DNA of 36,130 bases, from assembly GCA_019454835.1 (NCBI GenBank), contig JACFNP010000035.1, forward strand, positions 1 to 36,130, given 5' to 3'. Of this stretch, positions 1 to 9,569 are shown one piece after another. How positions within the stretch are numbered: position 1 is the stretch's first letter; every line of letters begins with the position of its first letter. Below the pieces are notes generated by a model that saw only the letters and a program-made list of their open reading frames with translations, had not been told where the DNA came from and searched no databases. The DNA comes from Rubellimicrobium sp. (GTDB taxonomy: Bacteria; Pseudomonadota; Alphaproteobacteria; Rhodobacterales; Rhodobacteraceae). The position numbers and the translations under genes are program-made.

Positions 1-84
1 ATTGCGAGGCGAAGCCGAAGCAACCTCGAACGCTCGCGCACGACATCGGGGTTGCGTCGTCGGCTGCGCCGCCTCGCAATGACG
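1..84 (-). repeat. Palindromic repeat, core type A, left end cut by window edge
   Basis: This is a copy of the long inverted repeat found ten times in the window. The left arm starts inside the terminal motif (ATTGCGAGG) because the window begins there; the right arm ends in CCTCGCAATGACG. The core pairs AGCAACC with GGTTGC around a loop that reads in the opposite sense (CTCGCGCACGACATC) to most other copies, so I place it on the minus strand. It lies downstream of the DUF2007 gene and carries no credible gene. Confidence 0.85.
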
Positions 85-146
85 GGGTTTGCGCGCGGCA
101 GTTCCGCGTCAACCCGCGCAACCGCCGCCCGCCCGACTGCCCCGGA

Positions 147-359
147 TCAGGACGGTTCGACCCCGTTGTCGGTCAGCACGACGCGCGCCTCGTCGAGGTC
201 GCCCTCGCGCACCATGACCCGGCGCGGCAGGATGCCGATCGAGCCTTCGAGCACGCTCGTGTTTACGTCGAGCACGAAGCATTCTATACCCTCGCCGCCC
301 AGCAGGGCGGTAACGAAGGCGATCAGGGTCGGGTCGTTGGTGCGCAGAAGTTCTCTCAT
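147..359 (-). CDS. DUF2007 family small protein (putative signal-transducing protein)
   Basis: This encodes a 70-residue soluble protein. It begins MRELLRTNDPTL and has the DUF2007 pattern: a short N-terminal segment naming a position or lifetime in sequence, then GGEGIECFVLD, a hydrophobic strand, and a C-terminal RVMVREGDLDEAR segment typical of the family. The family fold is ferredoxin-like (ACT/PII-like). 'Signal-transducing' is the database name of the family and has little experimental support. I chose the ATG at 359 over upstream in-frame starts because it gives the usual family length and leaves 48 bp to the divergent ispB start at 408, which could hold both promoters. The function is not known. 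Confidence 0.85.
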   Translation of the reverse strand: MRELLRTNDPTLIAFVTALLGGEGIECFVLDVNTSVLEGSIGILPRRVMVREGDLDEARVVLTDNGVEPS

Positions 360-407
360 GGCGGCACTCAGCCACGCAGCCGGGGGAAAGTCGAGAAGGA
401 TCGCGGG

Positions 408-1406
408 GTGAGCCTCGATATGCCGACAGTGACGCCGCAGGAACGCCTTGCCGGGGTACTGGCGCGTGATCTGGCTTCGGTCGATGCGCTGATCCGCGAG
501 CGCATGGCCTCGGAACATGCGCCGCGCATCCCCGAGGTGACGGCGCATCTCGTCGATGCGGGCGGCAAGCGGCTGCGACCGATGCTTACGCTTGCGGCGG
601 CGCGGGCCTGCGGCTACGACGGCCCCCATCACATCCATCTCGCCACCACGGTCGAGTTCATCCACACCGCGACGCTGCTGCATGACGACGTGGTGGACGA
701 AAGCACCCAGCGGCGCGGGCGGCCCACGGCGAACCTGCTCTGGGACAACAAATCCTCGGTGCTGGTGGGCGACTACCTGTTCGCGCGCGCGTTCCAGCTC
801 ATGGTCGAGACCGGCAGCCTGCGGGTTCTCGACATCCTCGCCGATGCCTCGGCCACCATCGCCGAGGGCGAGGTGCTACAACTGACCGCCGCGCGCGATC
901 TTGCGACCACCGAGGATACCTATATCCGCATCATCCGGGGCAAGACGGCGGCGCTGTTCTCGGCGGCAACCCGCGTCGGCGCGGTCATCGCCGGGGCGGG
1001 ACAAGCGGTCGAGGAGGCGCTGTTTGCCTATGGCGACGCGCTGGGCATCGCCTTCCAGATCGCCGACGACCTGCTCGATTATGCGGGCGATGCCGGGATC
1101 GGCAAGAATCGCGGCGACGACCTGCGCGAGGGCAAGCTGACGCTGCCGGTGATCCGCGCGCTGGCGCTGGCCGATGCGGACGAACGCGCCTTCTGGCAGC
1201 GGGTCATCGTCCGGGGCGATGTCGCCGATGCCGACGTGGCCCGCGCGCAGGCGATCCTCGCCGGTCGCGGCGCGCTGGAAAGCACCCGCGAGACGGCGCT
1301 TGTCTGGGCGGCACGGGCGCGCGACGCGCTGGCGGCGGTGCCTGCGGGCGAATTGCGCGACATCCTGTCCGATCTTGCCGCTCACGTCGTCAGCCGGCTG
1401 AACTGA
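408..1406 (+). CDS. ispB: Polyprenyl (octaprenyl/decaprenyl) diphosphate synthase
   Basis: This trans-prenyltransferase builds the long isoprenoid side chain of ubiquinone by adding isopentenyl diphosphate units to an allylic diphosphate in the cytoplasm. The 332-residue product has the family landmarks: GGKRLRP near residue 52, the first Asp-rich motif DDVVDE at residues 93-98, GDYLFARAF near 121, and the second Asp-rich motif DDLLDYAG at 220-227. Alphaproteobacteria usually make Q-10, so decaprenyl is the likelier product, but chain length cannot be read safely by eye. I place the start at GTG 408; ATG 420 is an in-frame alternative that removes four residues. It is transcribed away from the DUF2007 gene and converges on ispE, which ends 15 bp beyond its stop. 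Confidence 0.93.
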   Translation: MSLDMPTVTPQERLAGVLARDLASVDALIRERMASEHAPRIPEVTAHLVDAGGKRLRPMLTLAAARACGYDGPHHIHLATTVEFIHTATLLHDDVVDESTQRRGRPTANLLWDNKSSVLVGDYLFARAFQLMVETGSLRVLDILADASATIAEGEVLQLTAARDLATTEDTYIRIIRGKTAALFSAATRVGAVIAGAGQAVEEALFAYGDALGIAFQIADDLLDYAGDAGIGKNRGDDLREGKLTLPVIRALALADADERAFWQRVIVRGDVADADVARAQAILAGRGALESTRETALVWAARARDALAAVPAGELRDILSDLAAHVVSRLN

Positions 1407-1421
1407 TCACCCCGGCACTGA

Positions 1422-2273
1422 TTACCCCAGCACGGGCGCGGGGGCGACCCACCAGCCCTGTTCGCTGATCTGGACCGCCTTCGCCACCTGCTTGGCGGTG
1501 GCAAGGTCACGACAAAGGCCGAAGCAGGTCGCCCCCGATCCCGACATCCGCGCCAGCACCACCCCCGGCTGGGCGCGCAGCCGCGCCAGCACCGCCCCGA
1601 CCTGCGGCACCAGCGCGCGCGCGGGCGGTTCGAGGTCGTTGCGCTGCCGGGCCAGCCAGCGGGTGAAGGCATCGAAGCCGGGGGCGGGCGGCGGCTCGAG
1701 CGGCGAGTTCTCGCGCCGCTCCAGCGCGGCGAAGGTGGCGGCGGTCTGCAACTCGACCCGCGGGTTCACGAGCACCAGCGCCATCGGCGGCAAGTCCCCC
1801 CAGGGGGTCACATCGTCGCCGGTGCCGCCCAGCCGTTGCGGGACGGGTGCCCTCATGCAGACCGGCACATCCGATCCCAGCGCCAGCACATCCGCATCAT
1901 CCGCCGCCAGCGGCGCCACGCGCCACAGTTCGGCCAGCCGCCTGATCGCCGCCGCCGCGTCCGACGAGGCGCCGCCGATCCCGGCCGCATGGGGCAGGAT
2001 CTTGGTCAGCCTGATCTGCGCACCGATCCGCACGCCGCGCCGCGACGCCAGCAGCAGCGCCGCCTGCATCACGAGATTGTCGTCATCCACCGGCACGCCG
2101 GGTGCGAAGGCCCCGGCGACGGCAAAGGTGATCCCGCGCGCGGCGGTGGCCGATACCGTGTCGCCCACGCCCGCAAAGACCACCAGCGAATCAAGCAGGT
2201 GATAGCCGTTCCCGGCCCGCCCCGTGACATGGAGTGCCAGGTTCACCTTGGCGGGGGCGAAGCCCTTATCCAT
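1422..2273 (-). CDS. ispE: 4-diphosphocytidyl-2-C-methyl-D-erythritol kinase
   Basis: This GHMP-family kinase phosphorylates 4-diphosphocytidyl-2-C-methyl-D-erythritol in the non-mevalonate (MEP) pathway that supplies isoprenoid precursors. The 283-residue protein shows FAPAKVNLAL at the N terminus (substrate-binding Lys near residue 9), the ATP-binding glycine-rich PHAAGIGGASSDAA around residues 94-107, GSDVPV with the catalytic Asp near 135, and a C-terminal MSGSGATCFGL. The start ATG at 2273 overlaps the last 8 bp of the upstream TPR gene, so the two are probably translationally coupled. IspE makes precursors that the facing ispB gene product would use, but the two are on opposite strands and converge. 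Confidence 0.95.
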   Translation of the reverse strand: MDKGFAPAKVNLALHVTGRAGNGYHLLDSLVVFAGVGDTVSATAARGITFAVAGAFAPGVPVDDDNLVMQAALLLASRRGVRIGAQIRLTKILPHAAGIGGASSDAAAAIRRLAELWRVAPLAADDADVLALGSDVPVCMRAPVPQRLGGTGDDVTPWGDLPPMALVLVNPRVELQTAATFAALERRENSPLEPPPAPGFDAFTRWLARQRNDLEPPARALVPQVGAVLARLRAQPGVVLARMSGSGATCFGLCRDLATAKQVAKAVQISEQGWWVAPAPVLG

Positions 2274-3939
2274 CGGCGCCCGGCTCGGGCTGCGGGTCGA
2301 GCGCGAGGCCGCTTTCGAGTTTCCGGCGAATCGCATCCGCCTCGTCGGGGTCGGGGCCGAAGGACAGCGCCCGTTGCCACTGGAAGCGCGCCTCGCGCAG
2401 GCGGCCGACCATCCAGTAGGCGTCGCCGAGATGATCGTTGACCACGGCGTCGGTCGCCTCGAGCGTCGCGGCCTGTTCCAGCCGGGCCACCGCGTCGTCG
2501 AAGCGGCCCAGCCGGAACCAGGCCCAGCCGAGGCTGTCCACATAGGCGCCGTTGCGCGGTTCCAGCGCGACCGCCCGCTCGATCAGATCGAGCGCCTCGT
2601 CGAGTTTCTCGCCCCGGTCGACCAGCGAATAGCCATAGTAGTTGAGAAGCGACGCCTCCTGCGGTTGCAACGCGATGGCGGCGCGGAAATCGGCCTCGGC
2701 GGCGTCCCAGTCACCCAGTCCGAACGAGGTCACGGCGCGGGCATAGAGGATGCGCCAGCGACCGGGGCTGTCGGCACCGGCCAAGTCTAGCGCGCGGGAA
2801 TAGGCGGCCACCGCCTCGGCTTCCCGCCCCGAGGCGCGCAGGGCATCGCCCAGACGCTGCACGGCGGGGCCGAGGTCGGGATTGTCGGCCAGCAGCCCCT
2901 GCAGGACCGTGATCGCGGCATCGCTGTCGTCCATGCGGCGCAGCACGTCGGCCTCGCCCAGCTCGGCGGCGACCCGCAGCGGGTGGCCTTCGGGGATGGC
3001 CGCATAGGCGATGCGGGCGGCGTCGTATTGCTCCATCCGCTCGAGGATCTGCGCGACAAGGAACTGCGCCCCGACATGGCGGGGGTTCATCGCCAGCGCG
3101 AGGCGGGCGTTGAGCAGCACGTCGAGATCGGCGCCGCCGTTCACCAGCGCCCCGGCGATGGTGAACCAGGCTTCGGCCATGCCGTCGGCGGCGCTGCGTA
3201 TCCCGGTGAAGGGCAGGGTCTCGCCTGCCGCAAGGCGCGCGCGCTGGTCGGCAAGCACGGGGTCATCCATCTGCGCAAGCGCGCGGTCGAGCAGCGTGAT
3301 CGCGGCGTCACCCTCTCCAAGCTGCGACAGCACCTGCGCCTGCATGGCGATCACCGATTGCGTGGGAACCGGCCCCTCGCCGGGCGGCAGCGACAGGATC
3401 GCGCCCGCGCCCTCGAAGTCGCCCGCCAGCGCCAGTGCCAGCGCCTTGTGCTGCAACGCCACCGCGCGCATCCCCGGCGCGGCGGCCATCACGTCGAACG
3501 CGGCCAGCGCGGCCTGCATGTCACCGGCCCCGGCCAGCGCCCAGGCCCGGCTCAGCGCATCGGCCAGCGGGCTGATCCGGCGCCCGGCATCCAGCGCATC
3601 AAGGATGTCGTCCCAGGCCCCGGCGCGGACGGCGGCGGCGGTGGCGACCATGGCGGCGCGGGCGCTGCGGGCGCCGGTGGCAAGCATGTGGTCGGCCGCC
3701 GGAACCGCCGCGTCGAAGGCCCCGCGGCCAAGCTGCGCGATGATCGTCGATTCGAGCAGGTCGGGATTGTCGGGATCATCCGCGAGAGTCCGCGTCAGAT
3801 AGGGCGCGGCGGTGGCGAAATCACCGGCCTGCAACGCGGCCCTGGCCGAAAGATAGGACCCCGCGTCGATCCCGGCGGCAAGCGGCCCGGCCAGCAGGAG
3901 GCCGAGGATCGTGGCGGCGGCTCGGGTCGGTGCGGGCAT
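2266..3939 (-). CDS. Exported tetratricopeptide-repeat protein
   Basis: This is a 557-residue protein with a signal peptide (MPAPTRAAATILGLLLAGPLAAG) followed by TPR-like helical pairs through most of its length. Clear repeat cores include LNYYGYSLVDRGEKLDEALDL and YVDSLGWAWFRLGRFDDAVA near residues 430-500, with several more degenerate units upstream. Such proteins usually act as periplasmic scaffolds for protein partners; the partner cannot be named from sequence. I chose the ATG at 3939 because the next in-frame start upstream (4029) adds 30 Arg/Cys-rich residues before the signal peptide. The stop overlaps the ispE start by 8 bp. A TPR gene ahead of ispE is, as I recall, common in Rhodobacterales. 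Confidence 0.88.
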   Translation of the reverse strand: MPAPTRAAATILGLLLAGPLAAGIDAGSYLSARAALQAGDFATAAPYLTRTLADDPDNPDLLESTIIAQLGRGAFDAAVPAADHMLATGARSARAAMVATAAAVRAGAWDDILDALDAGRRISPLADALSRAWALAGAGDMQAALAAFDVMAAAPGMRAVALQHKALALALAGDFEGAGAILSLPPGEGPVPTQSVIAMQAQVLSQLGEGDAAITLLDRALAQMDDPVLADQRARLAAGETLPFTGIRSAADGMAEAWFTIAGALVNGGADLDVLLNARLALAMNPRHVGAQFLVAQILERMEQYDAARIAYAAIPEGHPLRVAAELGEADVLRRMDDSDAAITVLQGLLADNPDLGPAVQRLGDALRASGREAEAVAAYSRALDLAGADSPGRWRILYARAVTSFGLGDWDAAEADFRAAIALQPQEASLLNYYGYSLVDRGEKLDEALDLIERAVALEPRNGAYVDSLGWAWFRLGRFDDAVARLEQAATLEATDAVVNDHLGDAYWMVGRLREARFQWQRALSFGPDPDEADAIRRKLESGLALDPQPEPGADG

Positions 3940-4049
3940 GGGCGAAGTCTCGTCTGCAGGGCCGGGCGAGCATAGGCGGCGCCTGCGGGTGAGACAATGC
4001 ACGGGCAGCACGGCTCGCGCAAACGGCATCGCGCGGGGGGGGCATCATC

Positions 4050-4135
4050 CGTCATTGCGAGGAGGCGCAGCCGACGAAGCAACCCCGACGCTGTGCGCGA
4101 GCGGTCGGGGTTGCTTCACTTCATTCGCAATGACG
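4050..4135 (+). repeat. Palindromic repeat, core type A
   Basis: This is a full copy of the family, with arms CGTCATTGCGAGGAGG and ATTCGCAATGACG and core AGCAACCCCGACG...GAGCGGTCGGGGTTGCT. The right arm just inside the terminal motif reads TTCACTTCATTCGC instead of the usual GGCTTCGCCTCGC; the copy at 10085 has a related variant. It sits between the divergent TPR and urea-channel genes, about 110 bp from the TPR start, and could form a hairpin in either transcript. Confidence 0.88.
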
Positions 4136-4209
4136 CGGATGCCGCCGCGTGCGGTTGCGCGGGGCGGGTGAAGCTGTATCCATGCCGCCGGGTTGGCGCG
4201 GGGCCGGAT

Positions 4210-5136
4210 GTGACGGAGAGCGGGATCTTGCCGGAAGGGCCGGTTGCGCTGCGCGCCGCGCGGGTGGTGCTGCGCGGGCTGGCGCAGGTGATGTTCCAGC
4301 GCGACGCGCGCGCGGGGGCGGTGTTTCTGGCGGCGCTTGGCGTGGCGGCGCCGGTGCTGGCCGTCGCGGCGCTGGCCGGGGCGGCGGTCTCGACCGCGAC
4401 GGCCCGCAGGGCGGGTGCGCCCGAGGCCGAGCTTCGTGCCGGGCTGCACGGCTTCAACGGCGCGCTGGCGGGCATCGCGCTGGCGCTGTTTCCCGGCGCG
4501 CCGGGGCCGGGCTGGCGGGCGGCGCTCGTGCTGGCGGGGGCCGCCGCGACCGCGCTGGTCTGCCTGCGGCTCGCACCCCTGTTGCGCCGCGCGGGCCTGC
4601 CGGTGCTGACGGCGCCGTTCAACCTGCTGGCGCTGCCGGTGCTGGCGCTGGTGCACGGGGCCACCGGGCCGCTGGTGCCCGCCCTGCCCGAAACCGGCGG
4701 GCTGGCGGTCATTCTTGCTCGCGGCACGGTGAACGGGTTTGCGCAGGTGTTCTTCCTGCAAGGCGTGCTGCCGGGCCTGATCGTGGCCTCGGGTCTGGCG
4801 CTGGCCGCGCCGCGCGCGCTGGGGCTGGCCGTGGTGGCCAGCGGTGCAGGTGCGGCGCTGGCGCTGGCGCTGGGCGCGGAGGCGGGCGCCGTGGGGGCGG
4901 GGCTTTACGGCTACAACGGGGTTCTGGTGGCGATCGCGCTGGGCGCGGTGTTTCTGGCGCCGGGGCGCGCGGCGGTGCGGCTGGCGCTGGGCGCCGCGCT
5001 GGTGGCGGTGCCGGTGCATGTCACCATCGCGGGCGCGCTGGGCGCCATGGGCCTGCCGGGCCTGACGGTGGCTTTCGTGATCGTCACCTGGGGCGGGGTG
5101 CTGGTCGCCCGGCGGCTGGGGATCGCCCGTGGCTGA
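4210..5136 (+). CDS. Urea transporter (UT/Yut) family membrane channel
   Basis: The predicted 308-residue protein is almost entirely hydrophobic and has the internal duplication of the UT family (PF03253). In the first half are LRGLAQVMFQRDARAG, LHGFNGALAGIAL and LPVLTAPFNLLAL; the second half repeats the plan with GFAQVFFLQG, LYGYNGVLVAIAL and a closing GLPGLTVAFVIVTW. Family members are passive trimeric channels for urea and sometimes related small amides. The start is uncertain: GTG 4210 is listed, but TTG 4228 has the better ribosome-binding site (GGAGAG, 7 bp upstream). The stop overlaps the next gene by 8 bp, tying it to two cobalamin genes rather than to urease, which is unexpected. 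The substrate is not proven. Confidence 0.85.
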   Translation: MTESGILPEGPVALRAARVVLRGLAQVMFQRDARAGAVFLAALGVAAPVLAVAALAGAAVSTATARRAGAPEAELRAGLHGFNGALAGIALALFPGAPGPGWRAALVLAGAAATALVCLRLAPLLRRAGLPVLTAPFNLLALPVLALVHGATGPLVPALPETGGLAVILARGTVNGFAQVFFLQGVLPGLIVASGLALAAPRALGLAVVASGAGAALALALGAEAGAVGAGLYGYNGVLVAIALGAVFLAPGRAAVRLALGAALVAVPVHVTIAGALGAMGLPGLTVAFVIVTWGGVLVARRLGIARG

Positions 5137-5944
5137 GCGCGAGATCACGGTGGCGGGCCATTTCGGCGAATGGTTGCAGGGCCGCGCGGGCGCGGGCGGG
5201 CCGGTCGTGCTGGTTACGCTGCAACCGGCGGGGCTGAGGCTGCGCGCGCGCCACCGGGCGGGCGCGGGGGATGTGCCCGAGATCGCGGGGGATGCGCCCG
5301 TCTCGGCCGGGCGCGCCGGTGCGCTGCTGGCCACCCTCGGTCTGCATCTGGGCGGGACGGTCGGTTTCGAGATGCCCTTCGCCCCCGGTCTCGGCACCGG
5401 GATGAGCACGGCGGCGCTGGTGGCGCTGGCGCGGCTCGCGGGGTTTTCCGGCCCGCCCGAGACCCTGGCCCGTGCCTGCATTGCGGCGGAAGGGGCCAGC
5501 GATCCGCTGATGTTCCCCACGCCCGACCGGCTGCTCTGGGCCTCGCGCGAGGGCAGGGCGGTGGCCACCCTTGCCGCGCCGCCGCCGGTGTATCTGCTGG
5601 GCGGGGTGTTCGGTCCGCCCCGTCCTACCGATGCGGCGGATGCCGATTACGACGACATCTCGGATCTCGTCGCCGCCTGGGGCCGCCGCGACGATGCCGC
5701 CTGGTGTGCCGCGCTGGCCAGCGAAAGCGCGGCGCGCTGCCTTGCCCGGCGCGGGCCTGCGGGCGACCCCGTGCCCGAGCTTGCCCGCGACCTGCGCGCG
5801 CTGGGCTGGGCCACGGCCCATTCGGGCGCGGTGCAGGCGCTGATCTTCCCGCCCGACGCACCGCCGCGCCACGGCGCCGAGGCGCTGGCCGAGGCGGGCG
5901 TCACGCAGGTGTGCGACTTTGCCCCGCAGAAGGAGACCGCCTGA
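5129..5944 (+). CDS. bluE: L-threonine kinase of the PduX/BluE type (cobalamin side chain)
   Basis: This 271-residue GHMP-like kinase is predicted to convert L-threonine and ATP to L-threonine O-3-phosphate, the precursor of the aminopropanol arm of cobalamin. Visible features are HFGEWLQG at residues 11-18, matching the GExxQG element at the N terminus of PduX-like kinases, the ATP loop APGLGTGMSTAA at 85-96, and a C-terminal HSGAVQALIF near 231. It starts at GTG 5129 inside the end of the urea-channel gene, and its TGA overlaps the ATG of the decarboxylase gene by one base. The direct coupling to the decarboxylase that would use its product is the strongest support for the call. The older label 'propanediol utilization protein' is less informative. 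Confidence 0.85.
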   Translation: MAEREITVAGHFGEWLQGRAGAGGPVVLVTLQPAGLRLRARHRAGAGDVPEIAGDAPVSAGRAGALLATLGLHLGGTVGFEMPFAPGLGTGMSTAALVALARLAGFSGPPETLARACIAAEGASDPLMFPTPDRLLWASREGRAVATLAAPPPVYLLGGVFGPPRPTDAADADYDDISDLVAAWGRRDDAAWCAALASESAARCLARRGPAGDPVPELARDLRALGWATAHSGAVQALIFPPDAPPRHGAEALAEAGVTQVCDFAPQKETA

Positions 5945-6909
5945 TGCGCGACCATGGCGGCGACCTCGACCGCGCCATCGCCCGGTTCGGCGGCGACATG
6001 GCGGACTGGATCGACCTCTCGACCGGCATCAACCGCCGCCCCTGGCCGATGTCGCCGGTCCCCGAATCCGCGTGGCGGCGCCTGCCCACGGCGCAGGATC
6101 ACGCGGGCCTGATCGCCGCCGCGCGGGGCCTGTGGCGGGTGCATCCCGAGCTTGCCGCCGTCGCGCTTGCGGGCGCGCAGGCGGCGATCCAGACGATCCC
6201 CCGCCTGCACCCGCCGGGCCGCGCCCGCGTGCTGGTGCCGACCTACAACGAACATGCGGGGGCGCTGGCCGCGCAGGGCTGGCAGGTCGAGGAAGGCGCG
6301 ACGCTTGCCGCGCTGGCGGGCGCCGATGTGGCGGTGGTGGTGAACCCCAACAATCCCGATGGCCAATGCCACGCGCCCGAGGCGCTGCTGGCGCTGGCCG
6401 ACCGCGTCGGGCTGCTGGTCGTCGACGAAAGTTTCGGCGACGTGGCGCCCGGCCTGTCGCTGCTGCCCCTGGGCGGGCGGGCGCTGGTGCTGCGCTCGTT
6501 CGGCAAGTTCTGGGGGCTGGCCGGGCTGCGGCTGGGGTTCGCCTTCGGCCCGGCGCCGCTGGTCGCGCGGCTTGCGGCGCTTGCCGGGCCGTGGCCGGTC
6601 TCGGGCGCGGCCATCGCGGCGGGCACGGCGGCGCTGTCCGATCCCGGCTGGGCCGCCGCGATGCGCGAGACGCTGGCCGCCGATGCCGCGCGCGCCGATG
6701 CGCTGGCGCAGGGCGCGGGCTGGCGGCTGGTGGGGGGCACGACGCTGTTCCGGCTGTATGACGTGGGCCGTGGCACGGCGGCACAGGAACGGCTTGCCCG
6801 GCACCACATCTGGAGCCGCGTGTTTCCCCATGCCCCCCGCTGGCTGCGCCTGGGCCTGCCGGGGCCGGAGGGCGAATGGAGCCGGCTCGCGGCGGCGCTG
6901 GCGCGTTAG
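5944..6909 (+). CDS. cobC: Threonine-phosphate decarboxylase (PLP-dependent)
   Basis: This fold type I aminotransferase-like enzyme is predicted to decarboxylate L-threonine O-3-phosphate to (R)-1-amino-2-propanol phosphate, which CbiB/CobD-type synthases attach to the corrin ring. It is 321 residues, short for an aminotransferase but normal for this family (CobC in Rhodobacter and Pseudomonas denitrificans naming, CobD in Salmonella). Landmarks are WIDLSTGIN near residue 22, the pyridine-stacking Tyr in PTYNEH (101), NPNNPDG at 134-140, the cofactor Asp in VVDESF (161), the Schiff-base Lys in SFGKFWGLAGLRLGF (188), and a C-terminal LRLGLPG. The start overlaps the kinase stop (TGATG). The ring-attachment gene is not in the window, so this is a partial pathway module. 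Confidence 0.9.
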   Translation: MRDHGGDLDRAIARFGGDMADWIDLSTGINRRPWPMSPVPESAWRRLPTAQDHAGLIAAARGLWRVHPELAAVALAGAQAAIQTIPRLHPPGRARVLVPTYNEHAGALAAQGWQVEEGATLAALAGADVAVVVNPNNPDGQCHAPEALLALADRVGLLVVDESFGDVAPGLSLLPLGGRALVLRSFGKFWGLAGLRLGFAFGPAPLVARLAALAGPWPVSGAAIAAGTAALSDPGWAAAMRETLAADAARADALAQGAGWRLVGGTTLFRLYDVGRGTAAQERLARHHIWSRVFPHAPRWLRLGLPGPEGEWSRLAAALAR

Positions 6910-6921
6910 GCGGCGCTTGCC

Positions 6922-7011
6922 CGTCACCCGCGAGAAGCCGCAGGCGACGAAGCAACGCCGATGTTGTGCGCGAGCGGTCGGGGTTGCTTCGGCTTGCGCC
7001 TCGCAATGACG
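6922..7011 (+). repeat. Palindromic repeat, core type A, first of a tandem pair
   Basis: The left end is degenerate (CGTCACCCGCGAGAAG) and the right end is perfect (CCTCGCAATGACG). The core reads AGCAACGCCGATG...GCGAGCGGTCGGGGTTGCT. It begins 12 bp after the cobC stop and is followed after 9 bp by a second element, so it could also end transcription of the cobalamin operon. Confidence 0.85.
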
Positions 7012-7020
7012 AACCCACCC

Positions 7021-7112
7021 CGTCATTGCGAGGAGCCGCAGGCGACGCGGCTATCCACGGGACCGGGTGCTGCGCCCGGTCTGGATTGCTTCGGCTGCGC
7101 CTCGCAATGACG
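7021..7112. repeat. Palindromic repeat, core type B, second of a tandem pair
   Basis: Both outer arms are intact (CGTCATTGCGAGGAG and CCTCGCAATGACG), but the centre differs from type A: it reads CTATCCACGGGACCGGG, then TGCTGCGCCCGGTCTGGATTG. The inner CCGGG/CCCGG arms pair around a TGCTG loop, so the whole element still folds as one long hairpin. It ends 86 bp before the purA start. Confidence 0.85.
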
Positions 7113-7198
7113 AGAAAACCCCCACCGCGCGACCCGCCTTCCCCGCCCCGGCCCCCCTTGCTATAGGGGCGCGGTGCGCGAGCGGAAGGACGGGCAAA

Positions 7199-8490
<1,292 letters not shown>

Positions 8491-8491
<1 letters not shown>

Positions 8492-8712
8492 TGCGCTACC
8501 GGACCCGCAGGCGGCTGGCGCTGCTGGTGCTGGTCGTGGGGCTGCCGCTGTATATCATCGCGGCGGTGGCGGTGATGTCGGCGCTCGACCGTCCGCCGGT
8601 AGTGGTCGAATTCGGGGTCTATGTGCTGCTCGGCGTGCTCTGGGCGCTGCCTCTGCGCTGGCTGTTTCTGGGGCTGGGCCGCGCGGACCCCGACGCGGAC
8701 GGGGACGGCTGA
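8491..8712 (+). CDS. DUF2842 family small membrane protein
   Basis: This is a 73-residue protein with two predicted membrane helices: LALLVLVVGLPLYIIAAVAV near residues 9-28 and VYVLLGVLWALPLRWLFLGLG near 43-63. It has a basic N terminus (MRYRTRRR) and an acidic tail. The arrangement matches the alphaproteobacterial DUF2842 family, which has no assigned function. Its ATG shares one base with the purA stop (TGATG), so it is probably translated from the purA mRNA. Nothing in the sequence links it to purine metabolism other than this position. Confidence 0.85.
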
Positions 8713-8741
8713 GCCGCCCCCGTTCGTGTCACCGGGGCGGC
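8713..8741. terminator. Hairpin between convergent DUF2842 and GST genes
   Basis: A perfect 8-bp stem (GCCGCCCC with GGGGCGGC) encloses a 13-nt loop. It starts one base after the DUF2842 stop and overlaps the last codons of the opposing GST gene. There is no T-tract, so it may act as a bidirectional mRNA end or simply a stabilising hairpin. Confidence 0.5.
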
Positions 8742-9424
8742 ACGTTCAGCGCGCGTTGCACCGCAGGCCGCGCAAGGAACCGGGCGAGATAGGCATTGGC
8801 GCGCGGGAAACTGTCCCAGGCCACCAGATCGGCGACCCCGTAGCCTTCGGTCAGCCCGCGCAGCCAGGGCGCGATGGCCATGTCGGCGATGGAATAGTCG
8901 CCCGCGATCCAGTCCTGCCCGTCAAGAACGCCCTCGATGACGCCGAGCAGGCGCTTCGCCTCGTTCAGGTAGCGCTCGCGCGGGATCGGGTCGGTGACGG
9001 CGGTGCCCGCGTATTTCAGGAAGAAGCCCACCTGTCCGAACATCGGCCCGACGCCGCCCATCTGGAACATCAGCCATTGCAGGATGCGATAGCGGTCGGC
9101 TGCGCTGCTGCCGAGAAAACGTCCCGTCTTTTCCGCCAGATAGACCAGGATCGCGCCACTTTCAAACAGGCCGATGGCGGCGCCGTCCGGCCCGTCGGGG
9201 TCGATGATCGCGGGGATCTTGTTGTTGGGGTTCAGCGACAGGAATTCGGGCGTCTGCACGTCGGCATCCAGCGTGACGCGATGCGCCTCGTAGGGCAGGC
9301 CGGTCTCCTCGAGCATGATCGACACCTTCACCCCGTTGGGCGTCGGGTAGGAATAGAGCTGGATCGCACCGGGCCGCGTGGCGGGCCAGCGGCGGGTGAT
9401 CGGGAAGGCGGAAAGGTCGGCCAT
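8729..9424 (-). CDS. Glutathione S-transferase family protein (YfcG/Nu-like)
   Basis: This is a 231-residue cytosolic GST-fold protein. The N-terminal thioredoxin-like domain has [20 protein letters not shown] (about residues 21-40) and [15 protein letters not shown] followed by [18 protein letters not shown], the glutathione-binding ESG(A) turn. The C-terminal helical domain holds [15 protein letters not shown] and [13 protein letters not shown]. This pattern fits the YfcG/YghU (Nu-class) disulfide-bond oxidoreductases, where a Thr/Asn near TPNG contacts glutathione. I chose ATG 9424 because the upstream extension has no conserved residues. It faces the purA-DUF2842 unit and is divergent from mscL. 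The natural substrate is unknown. Confidence 0.9.
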   Translation of the reverse strand: MADLSAFPITRRWPATRPGAIQLYSYPTPNGVKVSIMLEETGLPYEAHRVTLDADVQTPEFLSLNPNNKIPAIIDPDGPDGAAIGLFESGAILVYLAEKTGRFLGSSAADRYRILQWLMFQMGGVGPMFGQVGFFLKYAGTAVTDPIPRERYLNEAKRLLGVIEGVLDGQDWIAGDYSIADMAIAPWLRGLTEGYGVADLVAWDSFPRANAYLARFLARPAVQRALNVPPR

Positions 9425-9569
9425 GTCGTCCTCGGCAAGATGTGTCGGCGGCAACCTAGTCGCGCGTGATGAAAGAAGAAAGACGTGGCGCAGGTGCGGG
9501 TTTTTCGGCATTCTGGCGCTGGTTAACCGGGCCGCGCCGCCGGCGGGCAGTCAGAGGAAAGAGTGGACC

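Noticed and set aside
4136-4209. Cobalamin riboswitch upstream of the channel-bluE-cobC operon
   Set aside because: I found no B12-box-like conserved segment (GCCACTG) and there is too little space between the repeat at 4050-4135 and the start.
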